From assembly GCA_007922195.1 (NCBI GenBank), contig ML682013.1:20606849-20670848 (forward strand): a stretch of DNA of 64,000 nucleotides, given 5' to 3'. This document shows positions 26,790 to 38,091 of this stretch, piece after piece; position 1 is the first letter of the stretch, and every line of letters begins with the position of its first letter. This DNA is from Podocnemis expansa (taxonomy: Eukaryota; Chordata; Testudines; Podocnemididae). A model generated the notes under the pieces. It had not been told where the DNA came from, made no database searches, and worked only from the letters and a program-made list of their open reading frames with translations. The translations under genes were made by a program, and so were the position numbers.

Positions 26790-26935
26790 CCGGCCGAGCG
26801 CTGCTGCTGCTGCTTCGCTCTGCTGCGGCGGGCCCAGGCCGCAGCTGCCTCCTCCTGCTGCTCACCCCCTGGGGGCCAACCAGCCTTTCGCCTGCCTGCG
26901 CCGGAAACCGCGCAACGGGCTGCTGCAAACACTTA

Positions 26936-27161
26936 AAAAAAAAAAAAAAAAGCCAGGAGTCATGTGGCACTGAGAGACTGACGGATTTATTTATCGCGTG
27001 AGCTTTCCTGGGAGAAAATCCCACTTGGTCAGATGCTGCGAAGACGGGGGACTTACAGCATCAGGATAGCAGTCATTTGGTTGGTCTTTAAAAGTGCCAC
27101 AGGACTCTTTTTTTTTCTTTTCTGTTTGCTGGACTAGACTAACACGGCTGCCAGTCTGAAA
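26936..27161. mobile_element. Fold-back repeat copy with both arms
   Basis: The left arm reads 'caggagtcatgtggcactga' and 'cgtgagctttcctgggag'. The right arm contains the inverse 'aaaagtgccacaggactctt' and ends with 'actaacacggctgccagtct'. A 15-base poly-A at about 26935-26951 abuts it on the left. It lies at the edge of the CpG island in TMEM168 intron 1. Confidence 0.65.
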
Positions 27162-27336
27162 CTTGGCAAGCACTTCGCCTGACTCCGGCTCCGGGGCCAG
27201 CGGGGTGGCCGGGGCAAGGAAAGGTGCCTCAGGTTCCCGCCTGTTTCCCTGGGGTGAGCAGGGCCATCGCCGTACTGTCTCCTGGTAGCCGAGGAGGATT
27301 TGGTTCCCTCTTTTGCTCTTCTGTGTATGGTGCTGG

Positions 27337-27635
27337 CAGGGCCAGCTCAAGGGATTGTGGTGCCCCAAGCCAAATTTTGACTTGGTGCCCCCCATCTCAT
27401 TCATGGAGGTTGAAAACGGTTTTCCAAAGTGCATAAATCTCCAACATCTGCCTGCAGAGGGATTTAAAGTGCCCTCTGCATACATGACAAGCTGCAGGTT
27501 GACTAACAGCGCTTGAGCTGCTTGGAAAGCGTTTAAGAGGCAGGAGCCAGCCTGATCTTCAGGGGGGCTAGGCGCCCCTAGAAACTGTTACCTGAAGCCA
27601 CGTCTGTCTCCTGCCTCACAGTAGAGCCGGCCCTG
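27337..27635. mobile_element. hAT-type MITE with perfect 8-bp duplication
   Basis: The ends CAGGGCCAGCTC and GAGCCGGCCCTG are an inverted pair. The flanking octamer GGTGCTGG is identical on both sides (27329-27336 and 27636-27643). The interior shows 'gtggtgccccaagcc' and has no transposase. The perfect duplication points to a young or well-preserved insertion. Confidence 0.88.
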
Positions 27636-27869
27636 GGTGCTGGTCTGAGAATACACCTGTGACAGGTCTTTGATCCCTCCTACTTGGTTGGTTAACATCT
27701 GCAACACACCATAGCCCAGTTTAAAGGTGGGCTTTTCAACCAGTGTAGAAGCCTGTGCAGGGGACTTTATTTAATTTTATTTCAACCTGGATTTATATTG
27801 GTTTAATTTGCATTGGTAAATGGAAATGAGAGTAGTCTTAGGCAGGAGTATTTACCGGATTATCTAAAG

Positions 27870-28213
27870 CAGTCGTTCCCAACCTTTTTCAGGCTGGGGA
27901 TCCCTTTTTAACAAAAAAATCTTTACAGCCCCCCAGCTGATTATGTAATCTGGCCAACAGTAGTAGACATTGGCCTGTGGTGCTGGTGGGACAACTGGCA
28001 AGTGGCGCTGCCACCACCATGGCCTGCACCAGTGGGGAGCCAAGCCGTGGCAGCTACAGCCCCCTGCCTTCAGCCCTGCCAGGATCCAGCCACAGGCAGG
28101 GAGAGGCAGCCCTGACGGGGAGCATTGGGGCTGCAGCTGGATCCTGCCCCGGTAGGGAGATGCTCTGCAGACCCCCTGCAACATATCTGCGGACCCCAGG
28201 TTGGGAACCACCA
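27870..28213. mobile_element. hAT-type MITE, inverse of the 21.3-kb copy
   Basis: It starts CAGTCGTTCCCAACCTTTTT and ends GGTTGGGAACCACCA. Flanks ATCTAAAG and ATTTAAAG match at 7 of 8 positions. The interior ('ctgattatgtaatctgg', 'tggtgggacaactgg') is the reverse complement of that of the MITE at 21.3 kb, so both belong to one family. Confidence 0.82.
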
Positions 28214-30560
28214 ATTTAAAGCTTTGTTTAGTGTAGGTTTAAAAGTCATGTTGTTAGCAGGTATTCTAACTAACACATTTTAGATATCATGTAGACAGTG
28301 CCTGCTTCATTTAAGGTGTACTCAGCTGGTTTTGTTAAACCTAAGAGGAAATCTAGATCAAACTTTACAGGACATCTTAAAAGTTTTGCCAAGATAAGGT
28401 CTAATTTGATTTTCAAATCAATTTAAAACCATTTCAATTTCTATGTATAGACAGAGCCAAAATTGTATTAAAGCTACTTTAGAAAACATACCAGGAGCCC
28501 TGTGGCACTTTTTTAAAGACTAACAGTTTTATTTATCACATGAAACCTCCTGGTTTGTTTTGCTAAACTAAATTAACAACCCCCCCCCCCCCCAATTTAG
28601 GAAACACTCAAGTACAGCAGTATCTGGGGAGCTTACATCCCAAATTTAGATTTCACTTAACATATATAAAGGTGTGGAAAACCTAATGTTTATAATAGGG
28701 CTGTTTTTATTAAAAATATCAGTGCAAGCATTCTCTTTTCTTTGAATTTAAATGCAAACTGCTAGTGTTTTCAGCTCAGCTATTGCAATAGTATACTGGT
28801 AAATGAGAACTGGAAACATGTAGGATGCAATGTAAATAATTAAATAAGTGACATTGATTAGGCTAGTTTCACAGCTAAGGAAAGTGAAATACAAAAAATA
28901 ACTAGTAGCAAAAATGTTGAAGGGTAGGTGAAATTTAGAAGCTCTGCAAGTTTTAATAATCAGATGTTTTAGGTCACGCAGATAAGGAATAGTATATTTA
29001 ATTTGACCATGTCCTTTTAATCATGAGTGCTGCTGTTTTCCTTTCCCTCCCAGAGAAAAGGTGGTAACCTCTGCTGATTTTAACTTACCTAATTAAACAC
29101 ATGGGAGAAATTACATCTGATAGAAAGAAAATCGCATCTTTTTGCACTGTGGATCACTATTATGACTGGGCAGTACATTTTATTAATAATTTAATTGGCA
29201 GGGAGGCAACAGTGAGGGGCTAAGTCAGCTAGCCATCTAAAGCCCTGGTTTAGGCGCACACTTATTTTCATACACATGGATAGTTCTTTTTAGTTCTCTG
29301 GGACTGAAGTATTCTCCTGATCATCTGAATAGCATGGGGATCATGGATTTTATTCAGATAATCAGCAGTCAGGGTAAGTAGGCGACGAGCCATTTGGCAG
29401 CAGGGTGGCCTCCCCCACGGTCAGTGGCTCACAGTCTCTGCTCCACCAGGCCCTCTTGCACCGTTTACCTACAGAGATCGTGTGTCTCTGGCCCTGCAAC
29501 TGTGCAGGGAGCCCTACAGCCAGACTGTCATGACCTGTCCATTCACTTCCATGACAGCAAGGATGGAGAGGGCTCCCTGCACTGCCATAAAATCCATTCA
29601 GCATCAGAGTGGCTCCCATGAATCCAAGCGCTCATCTGCCCCCTGCTTTCAGTCCTGACTTTCTCTTTCTGCTTTACTATCTGAATCTGCTTCCTTAGAA
29701 TCTTTCCAGTCCCCCAATGCGATACCTGCTGCAGAAGGGCCACAGAAGGGATTTGGATTATGTGGAGGTTTTGGATAAATAGGAGTACGCCAGTCAGATA
29801 CCAGTGAGTCCTCTTGGTGCTCATTCATTCTCTCCCAAGCCACTATTTCATTACAAACAATTGAAATGTAGCTAAAAGAGGAAGGGTACTGATTGATTTA
29901 ATTGCTGTTGATGTCATGCTGGTCCCACATAAAAGTTAGCTTGTCTCTTGAGCTGATCCCTGGTTATAACTTATATAGTCAAGACAATTCTGTGCTACAG
30001 TCTTTCCAAAACACTCTGAGACACTGTTTTACGGAGCCAGAACAGGATCTTATAGCAATTCCAGTATTTGCCTGACATTTCTCTAGTACAGCACTTATAT
30101 GTTGTAACAATTGCATGTAACCGTTAATTATTTAATGAGACTTAATTTTTTCACGTATAGTGTGTATATGAGATATCTATGAAATTTAACTGTGGGAAGT
30201 TCTGTTGTTCTATTAAGATCATTTGCAGCAAAGGACTGACTGAGATGCTGACTTTTCTAATATTTCCTTTGCCAGGATGCCTATAAAAAGTTTGAACAAC
30301 TGTTTGGTAGCTCTTACACTGAAACCACGGGCTGTCACACTGACAAGTTTTGTATCTTTCTATTCTCTGGTCTTTGTGTATCCACCTGTTGTCTCTTGTC
30401 TTATTTTACAGTGATTAACACAGTAAGATTTTTCTCTTTGACAATACAATTAAAATAATTATATCTCATAAACTCATCAGTTTGCTTGTAAGTTTCTCAG
30501 AAAATTCTCTCACAGAATAAGTGCTGTAAATTTGGAACTAATAAATGTTCTCATATTGTG
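28214..30560 (+). other. TMEM168 intron 1, middle
   Basis: AT-rich intronic sequence with a fold-back repeat fragment at about 28490-28560 ('caggagccctgtggcacttt'), a poly-C run at 28579-28593 and GC-richer DNA at 29380-29660. The last abuts an antisense open frame described separately. No exon with TMEM168 similarity is seen. Confidence 0.5.
29649..29871 (-). other. Antisense open frame preceded by a splice-acceptor-like site (unrecognised)
   Basis: On the minus strand a pyrimidine-rich CCCTTCCTCTTTTAG is followed directly by an open frame of 73 codons that ends in TGA. It contains 'NEIVAWERMNEHQEDSLVSD' and a Pro-rich 'PIYPKPPHNPNPFCGP' run, then an acidic/basic tail. I do not recognise the protein. 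It could be the last exon of an antisense transcript, a transposon-derived ORF or chance. The composition is less repetitive than that of the surrounding shadow frames. Confidence 0.25.
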
Positions 30561-30681
30561 ACAGAGTCAAGCCTGACGGCTACAGGAGAGTGGTGGAGGG
30601 CAGGTACATCAGCCGCAGGCTCTGCAAAGCCCTGTTTGCTGGGTGGGGCTGCTCTAAGCCAATTAAGGCACCTGCCTCCAA

Positions 30682-31262
30682 TTCATAGAATCATAGGGTT
30701 GGAAGGGACCTCATAGATCATCTAGTCCAACCCCCTGCCAGAGGCAGGATCACTTCCACTAAACCATCCCAAACATTGTTTTGTCCAGCTGGGCCTTAAA
30801 CACCTCCAAAGATGGAGACTCCACCACCTCCCTCAGCAGCTCATTACAAGGCTTCACCACTCTCCTAGTAAAAAAGTTTTTTCTAATATCCAGCCTCGAC
30901 CTCCCTAACCACAACTTGAGACCATTGCTCCTCGTTCTCTCGTCCGTTACTACCGAGAATAGATGAGCTCCGTCTTCCTTGGACCATCCCTTCAAGTATT
31001 TGAAGGTTGCTATCAAGTCCCCCCTCAATCTTCTCTTCTGCAGACTAAATAAGCCTAATGCTTTCAGTCTTTCCTCATAGGGTTTGCTCTCCAGCCCTTT
31101 AATCATTTTGGTTGACCTCCGCTGGACTCTCTCTAGCATGTCCCTGTCCTTTTTGTAGTGGGGAGCCCAAAACTGAACACAGTATTCTAGATGTGGCCTC
31201 ACCAGTGCAGAATAGAGGGGGGTGATCACATCCCTTGATCTGCTGGTAACACTTCTTTTGAT
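30682..31262 (-). mobile_element. CR1 LINE, 5'-truncated
   Basis: On the minus strand the element encodes the C-terminal part of CR1 polymerase in one open frame (31229 down to 30759), beginning with '[20 protein letters not shown]' and including '[16 protein letters not shown]'. The 3' end shows the CR1 octamer-like 'ATTCATAGAATCATAG' motif at 30681-30696 in inverse reading. The endonuclease and most RT domains are missing. The frame is long and intact for a dead fragment, so the copy is fairly young. Confidence 0.92.
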
Positions 31263-33141
31263 CCTGGAGTCAGTTGGAGCACCTGACTTTTAATTAAGGG
31301 GTAGAAGATAAAACCCTTCTGTTGCAGATAGTCGGGGGGGGGGGGGGAGTTTTTGATGAGAAGTTGGATCTAGGAGTGGAGTGTGTGGTTAGAACAGAGT
31401 GAAGGGTTGGTGAGCTGGACACAGCTAAAAAGTAGCTGTTGCTACCAGCCCCTGAGAGTTAGAGGTAGCCAGGACAAGCTCACCCAGAGGGGCCTTAGGG
31501 CTCCAGGTCCGGCAGGCTGAAGAGCCCAACCCCAGGGCAGGAGGGACTGGGGAAACTATAATTTTGAAGGTTTGGAGGTGGGCAAGCCAGGCTCCAGCTG
31601 GGGGCCTGTGCTTCAGGTCTTGGCACCATAGTGACTGGGCTTCCCCAGTTTCTCCCAACATATAGCATGGGTTCAGCTTTCACAATGCATGGTAGAATTC
31701 AGCCTTAACCATTGAACCATGCCTTGTGTCTCCATAGTATCGTTTATCTTAATGCAAATAAATCAGTAAAAGTAAGAGTTTTAAAATACAAAGAAATAGA
31801 TTTTTGTTCAAAATATGACTAAATGAATAGATATTGAAGTAAAAAGCTGTATTTTAACAGTTATTAAAAATAGATTAGGTATTGGACAGCTACAGTTAAG
31901 GTAATGGGGTTAAAAATTCTCCTGCTTCAAGCCAGAAGCAGACCATCACCTGGTGACAGGAAGAAATTTTCACTACAGAATAGTACTGGTCCCTGTCAGG
32001 ATGTCCAGACTACATGGGCCCTTGGTTAGTTTTGTATGGCAGTGCCTGGGAATCGGTATTTCCCAAAAATATTTACAAGTTTATCACAAAATGTCTCAAA
32101 AGTATCCTGTTCCTTTTCTCCAGCAGGATTTGAGAAATTAAATTGGACAACTGGGTTATACCAGGTTAGTGTAATTCAGTGGCTTATAATGTAGTGAAAA
32201 TGGTATTGGATTCTAATAAGTCCGGATTCTAGTCACTGTTTTATTTTGTGGCAGCAGATTAGTAGAACTTGTTTGTTCCTGAAATCTCTGTTTGAAGGAC
32301 ATTTGATGGCTATTGTCTTTTCTCAGGAACTTTAGGGGGTTAAAAAGGAAGTTTTGTGATGATGGCACTGACCTTGGGTTTGAACTCAGGAGGTCTAAGG
32401 TTTGTTCCTGACTGAGACTTTGAGGAGATTTCTCTGCTCCTCAGTTTCTCATCTGTGAAATGGGAATAATGATACTTTCCATCTCACAGCATTTTGTGAG
32501 AAAAAACTTATTCATGTTTGTGAAGAATCCAGATACTTTACAAATCAAGTAAGCGCTAAGTACCTGTAAAAATAAATATCGCAAAGGATACTGAGAAAGA
32601 TTTAATTAAAAAGTAGAAATTTAGTTTTGTTACCTGAAATAACATGGAGTGACCATAATAAAAATAACTGATCTGAGGTAGGAATAGAGCAGACTTCATT
32701 AAACTTTATTTTTGGCATTTTACTAGAATAAGAAGATTAAGAAACTGTCCATTCCCAGATGTCAAGAGTTTAACAACATTGTCACAGGAACATTCTGATT
32801 GTGTTGGTGATTTATGGAGAGACTGTATTATCAGTTAAGATTTGATTAGCTAACATTATAATTCTCATTTTATTTAAATTATAGAATATTTTAAATGAAA
32901 TCAGAGTGCTAATTCATATTGTTTTTGAATAACTTTGAATGATCCAGCAATTAGAGAGCATACACTAAGAACAAACAACATCCCTATCAAAGTACCTATA
33001 TCATATATAGTTGATATTTAGTGTATGCTTTTAATTTAGATTGTAAACTCTTTGAGAAGACAAGGAGAGTATCTAATATGTTAGTAAATAAGTTCAGAAT
33101 GTACAGCTTATCACTGATGTTTCTATTTGTTTTTCTTTCAG
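31263..33141 (+). other. TMEM168 intron 1, 3' part
   Basis: It holds a poly-G run (31333-31346), a MIR-like segment and AT-rich DNA, and ends at the acceptor TTTTCTTTCAG (33131-33141). Confidence 0.6.
32360..32560 (+). mobile_element. MIR-like SINE fragment, + orientation
   Basis: Blocks 'ttgggtttgaactcagg', 'ctcctcagtttctcatctg' and 'tgaaatgggaataatgat' follow the MIR consensus order (tRNA-like box B, then 'CTCAGTTTCCTCATCTGTAA'). Confidence 0.65.
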
Positions 33142-33173
33142 GACTTGCATAATCCAGAACTGATTCCGATAAA

Positions 33174-33260
33174 ATGACACTCTTGGTGATAATTGCTTCA
33201 CTGAATTTCTTAGTTGAAACTCAAGCAGTTACTTTGTGTAGCGGGGATAAAAGCCCCTAA
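33174..33260 (+). promoter_or_regulatory. Second upstream ORF (28 codons) in the TMEM168 leader
   Basis: In exon 2, an ATG at 33174 with A at -3 opens a 28-codon frame that stops at TAA 33258-33260, 12 nt before the main ATG and in the same frame. Its product begins MTLLVIIASLNFLVETQA, a hydrophobic signal-peptide-like stretch. It may limit or redirect initiation on the main ORF. Confidence 0.6.
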
Positions 33261-33272
33261 TTGCCTGTTTAC

Positions 33273-34409
33273 ATGTGTCGATCACTACGGTACTGTGTTA
33301 GTCACTGTCTCTATGCAGCAATGACAAGACTGGAAGAAGCAAATAGAGAAGTGAACATGCATTCATCAGTCCGATACCTTGGCTATTTAGCCAGGATCAA
33401 CTTATTGGTTGCAATATGTCTGGGCCTTTACGTCAGGTGGGAGAAGACTGCAGATGCATTAATACTGGTAATCTTTATTCTGGGACTTTTTGTTCTTGGA
33501 ATTGCCAGCATACTTTATTACTATTTTTCAATGGAAGCAGCAAGTTTGAGTCTCTCCAATCTTTGGTTTGGATTCTTGCTTGGCCTCCTCTGTTTTCTTG
33601 ATAATTCCTCTTTTAAAAATGATATGAAAGAAGAAGCAACCAAATATTTGCTCCTTACCTCCATAGTTATAAGGATATTGTGTTCTTTGGTGGAGAGGAT
33701 TTGCGGCTGTGTTCATCATCGACCAACTCTGCTGACAAGTGTTGAGTTTCTGGAGCTGGTTGGATTTGCAATTGCCAGCACAACTATGCTGGTTGAAAAA
33801 GCCATGAGTATAATCTTGTTGGTTGTGGCTTTGGCCATGCTAATTATTGACTTGCGGATGAAGTCTTTCTTGGCAATTCCAAATTTGGCAATTTTTGGAG
33901 CCCTTACATCTTTATTGTTTTTTCCTTCCCTGAAAATTCCCACGAACCCATTTGCTGTGGCCTGCTTCTTTAGTTGCCTTATTTCAGACCCTCTTCTGGA
34001 TGTTTATTTCAGTGGACTTTCAGTTACTGAACGATGGAAACCCTACTTGTACCGTGGTAGAATTTGCAGAAGGCTTTCTGTTATCTCTGTTGGAGTAATT
34101 GAACTTACATTTTTCATTCTAGCAGCCTTTAAACTAAGTGACTTGGGTCTCTGGTATTTGGTTATACCTGGTTTTTCCATTTTTGGAATTTTCTGGATGA
34201 TCTGCCACATAATTTTTCTTATAACTCTTTGGGGGTTTCATACAAAATTAAATGACTGTCACAAAGTTTATTATACCCACAGGACAGAGAACAACAGCCT
34301 TGATCGAGTTATGGCTTCTAAAGGAATGCGTCATTTTTGTTTAATTTCAGAGCAACTAGTATTTTTCAGTCTCCTCGCAACTGCAGTTTTGGGAGCAGTA
34401 ACTTGGCAG
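33273..34409 (+). CDS. TMEM168: TMEM168 first coding exon (exon 2), multi-pass membrane domain
   Basis: The exon spans 33142-34409 and translation starts at 33273 (MCRSLRYC), matching the human start MCKSLRYC. The 379 codons end WQ exactly at the donor GTAAAT. The protein follows human TMEM168 closely and has about ten hydrophobic segments, for example [11 protein letters not shown] near residue 45, [19 protein letters not shown] near 63-80, and [14 protein letters not shown] conserved cytosolic-type loop [19 protein letters not shown] lies near residue 250. One three-residue insertion relative to human falls near [14 protein letters not shown]. The start context (tacATGt) is weak, and a better ATG lies at codon 17 (33321). 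Function is not well established; it localises to membranes, reported as nuclear or endomembrane. Confidence 0.97.
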
Positions 34410-35853
34410 GTAAATTATAATATATTTATCTCTCTTTCTCTCCTCTAATTGTATGAAGAGCTCTTTTTGAACATTTATGATCTCTAATACTGTATGAGGG
34501 CCAAGACACAATTGAGTAATTTAAATTTGAATGGGATGCTCCTGGCTTCAAAAGCAGATTGTTTGACTCTGGCACTTTGTTCTAGCCAGCCATGGCTTAG
34601 TCAGGCTGCTACATCTGCCAGTCTAATCTGGTGGGATCAAACTGGCAGGTACTAATTCAAGGCAGGAAGAAATATTAAAAGAATTTAAAATCTTAAGTTA
34701 TTTAATCTATGGAGTCACTGTCTAGATTGTGCATATTGTTTGCTGTGAAATTTGACATTCCTGTGACCATATAATACAAATTGAAATATGTTGGTGCATA
34801 GATCTGTGGACATATTTTAGATGGGGTTCTTTTAAAAACAGCCAAGAAAAGACATTTAAGTATACATTCTTCAAGAATTTAATCTTGTGACTCTTCATTA
34901 ATGTCAGGAGAGATCAAGATATTTACTTCACAAATATATACCTTGCATATGCAAATGTATTTGAAGATAGATTTTATCTTCTTATAAGATTATTTCCCTC
35001 GAACTACCCACAAACTTCTGATATTTTTCATCTTTTCTTCCCATTTAACTTTCCTGAATGAAGAAACAGGCCTTTTCTTAGCAGGCTGGGCCAGTGTGCC
35101 TTTGTCTGAAATATTTAGCAAGGTCCCAAAATGAGGCATGATGTTACACACCACCACATTTTGGGAATGGGCAAAGGTAGATATTTTAAAATGGCAGTTA
35201 TTTTTTGGATGTCTTCAGCCACAGTCCCATTAGCGTTTGTCTGAAAATCTAGCGTGCAGAAATACCCCTGCTTTGTTTTCCAAATCGTTCTGCCATTCAC
35301 TCAGAAGGATCCTTGTGGTCCTGGATTCTTGCTGCTGACTTGTTTGTTAAATGCTTGCTGGAATGGGGAACTCAGTATTTTTTTTAATCAGAGAATTAGT
35401 TTCCCTCTGCATCAAGCACATTAGTGGTTTGCAAGGGAAGCTGGCTAGAAGCTTGGTTAGTTTCCCTCTGCAGCACTTTCTTCCACAAATTATCAATATA
35501 TAGGTACAGCTGTTGACTTTGCAGATAGCAGAGAAAAAGGGAGGGGGTATTTTTTTGAAAAAAGATAGAGAATGGGAAAAGTGCAAAAAACCACAGAGAT
35601 TAATTTAAAAAGATAACTAAAGAGAAGGGGAGACACAGATACACTGATGGAGATTAGGCAGTGCTTAGGAAGAGGTAGAAGATACAAACGGCACTAACAC
35701 TGATGACCCTTGTAACATTTCCACTGAGTATTCAATGGGTCACCAAAGTTTAGAGGTAAACAGGCCAAAACTTGATTCCTTGGACTACCATGTAGTTATT
35801 TATTAGTGCTAAATAATTCTAACATCAGCTAGTCATCTAGGTATTATGTAGGG

Positions 35854-36180
35854 CAATGGTTCTCAACCTGTGGTCAGTGGACCACTGGCGGTTCGTGAGG
35901 GTACTACAGGTGGTCTGTGGGGGGTCGGGTGGCAGCAGGGAATATAATTGTGTGTACCTCTTATGTATCCTATTCAATGTCACATTATTCACAATGTAAT
36001 TTGCTTCACAAATACCCTTGTGTAATAGCTGAATTTTTAATACCCCTTGATGTATGTTTGACTCTCATCAGCCATAGCTTATGTTAAAAATGTTTAAAAT
36101 AGCTTGCTTACATGATGGTCCAGAAAAGCTTTTGGTAACAGTTTAGTGGTCCGCATAAAGGAAAAGGTTGGGAACCGCTG
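35854..36180. mobile_element. hAT-type MITE
   Basis: The ends CAATGGTTCTCAACC and GGTTGGGAACCGCTG are inverted copies. Flanks ATGTAGGG and TTGTAGGA agree at 6 of 8 positions. The interior has 'ggaccactggcggttcg' and is otherwise AT-rich. Confidence 0.75.
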
Positions 36181-38091
36181 TTGTAGGATGTTGATAATTT
36201 CTGTCCAGCTGTTCCTTAAAATCTTGGGGAGCATTACATGGTAAATATGCTACTTTAATTTTTTTCATTTGCGAGTTATAAACATTTTCTGTGTTTTTAA
36301 CATTAATCTAAGATCATTATCTATGCTATGTTCTTGAAAAGAATTGCAACTGTTCAGAAGACATTGTTTACACTTTTATCCTGATAGTGTTCTGTGCTTA
36401 TGTAGGTTCATGAGAAGCAAACAAGCCTTATTTCTCTGAAGTTCTTTATTTTCAGTTAAACTGGTGGAAACTGGAGGGTCTTAATGTGTGCAGCACAGAA
36501 TCAGATGCACATCACTTGTATTTTGTAGGGGAGATGTATACTTTGTTAGTTGGGAAGAAAGAAATAACTGTGGTATCATAGGGAAAGGTACTGAATCAAG
36601 TAATAGTTTTCCCTTTAAGAAAATCCAGTTAGTTAATTCTGGTTGTGAATCAGAGCAAGATGATGGTATTGGTCATTTGTTTACACCCGCCCCACCCCAC
36701 CCCCAAAAAAAACCTAGTCGGTAACTTAGTCTGATTAGAAATACAAGTGTCTGAAACATTTCTAACTTGGTAGTGTGAATGCCCCTTGAGAGCAGCATGG
36801 GCTGTCCCCAGAAGGTAAAATATGTGCTGCTGTTGGTTAATTTATGTTACAGCAAAGTATGATAAAATAGCACTTACTACACTAGTTTCCAGGGATTTCT
36901 GTTGTTTTTCAGGTTGTACCCAGTTTCAGAATAATTAAAAGCTGCAAAAATACAACTGTATAGGCACACCATTTGCCTTTGATCCAGCAGTTCAGAAATC
37001 TCTGCTAGAATATTGTGCTGCCTTTTTTTAAGCTTCATGTTTAATACAGTTTAGTTAAGCTCGGTTGTGACTTAGCAAGTGAGCTTCTACAGCTGACAGG
37101 TTATGTGTTTAGCCATAGCCTCTCTCTCCCGTTTTGGGTCTTTGTGGTACATAAAGCTAACGTTCAAGTACCATTGTATACATTTTAGTTAAACATAAAA
37201 GTAGTTACTGTTAAGTCAATTAAATGTGTACCCCTTATAAATTATACTTTAGTGTTAAGTCAAAATATTTTAGACAGACTCTTTAAAATGTTCAAAATAA
37301 AAGAACAAACTTCTTAAATTTTTAAAGAAATCCTTGCATAAATAAAGGCTGGTATTGTTAATGGCATTTCTCATTTTTAGTTGCATTTGAATTTGCTGCT
37401 TATATTCTTCCTTCCTTCCTTGGGAACTCTCAGCTAATTACTGTCAATGGCTCTTAAAATATATTTAAATTGCTCTTTTAAAGACAAATAATTTAACAAC
37501 CTTCATATGATGAAATTGCATTTAGTATTGACCAGGTAGAATAATTTGGGAACACTTTTATCTATTTCAGAATTAAAAAGTGGTAATTTGTTTGAAATTA
37601 GGTAAATATAAGATAGAAAATGCAGCATTTTAGGATAGAACTCCCCTTGCTCTAAAAATGTCCTGAAAGGGTATATAATAATATAGCATTTGATACAGAT
37701 GTGTCTCAGTGTTTGCCATTTGGCCTACTGTGTAATCAGTAGCACAGGTTAAAAACCCATATTTTGGAAAGACATTGAGTTGTCACAATAATCTGTTATG
37801 AATAATTAACTCTAGCATATCAAAGATCTAGCATAAGTGCATGAGAGAAGATATTTTTCTGGGTGATTGAATAGCTTATCTTGAAATAAGCAAGTTATGC
37901 TTGGATTTCTAAGTGTGTGTCTGCACAACACAGGAAAAAAAACCCCACACAACTCACAGATGGCCCATGCCAGCCAACCTTGGCTCACAGAACTAACTCT
38001 GAAAGGCTGTTTGCAGAGTAAATCTCTGATCTCAGGCTGGAGCCCAAGCTCTAGGACCTTCTCATCTCACAGGCAACCACATGCAATAGAC

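Larger units (their letters stand above)
26380..26930 (+). promoter_or_regulatory. CpG island promoter of TMEM168
   Basis: This is the only strongly CpG-rich block in the window outside repeats, with dense CG between about 26450 and 26720. It contains a CRE-like TGACGTCT at 26407-26414, a TGATGTCA variant at 26466-26473 and NRF1-like GCGCGCGCC sequence near 26504. It lacks a TATA box. It lies about 6.5 kb upstream of the first TMEM168 coding exon and contains a GTGAGT donor, so it is best read as that gene's promoter. Confidence 0.8.

Noticed and set aside
26368..27024. Long minus-strand open frame (218 codons) and overlapping GC-rich frames across the CpG island
   Set aside because: Composition is Arg/Pro/Ala-rich as expected from random GC-rich DNA, with no domain. 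The frame also runs into a repeat and poly-A tract. It is a shadow of the CpG island.
31925..32070. Possible CR1/L2 3' remnant ('ggtgacaggaagaaatttt')
   Set aside because: The similarity is suggestive but too short and diverged to support a call by eye.
33261..33272. TMEM168 start upstream of 33273 (frame open from 33261)
   Set aside because: The upstream codon is TTG, not ATG, and the conserved start MCRSLRYC is at 33273. The stop at 33258 closes the frame upstream.
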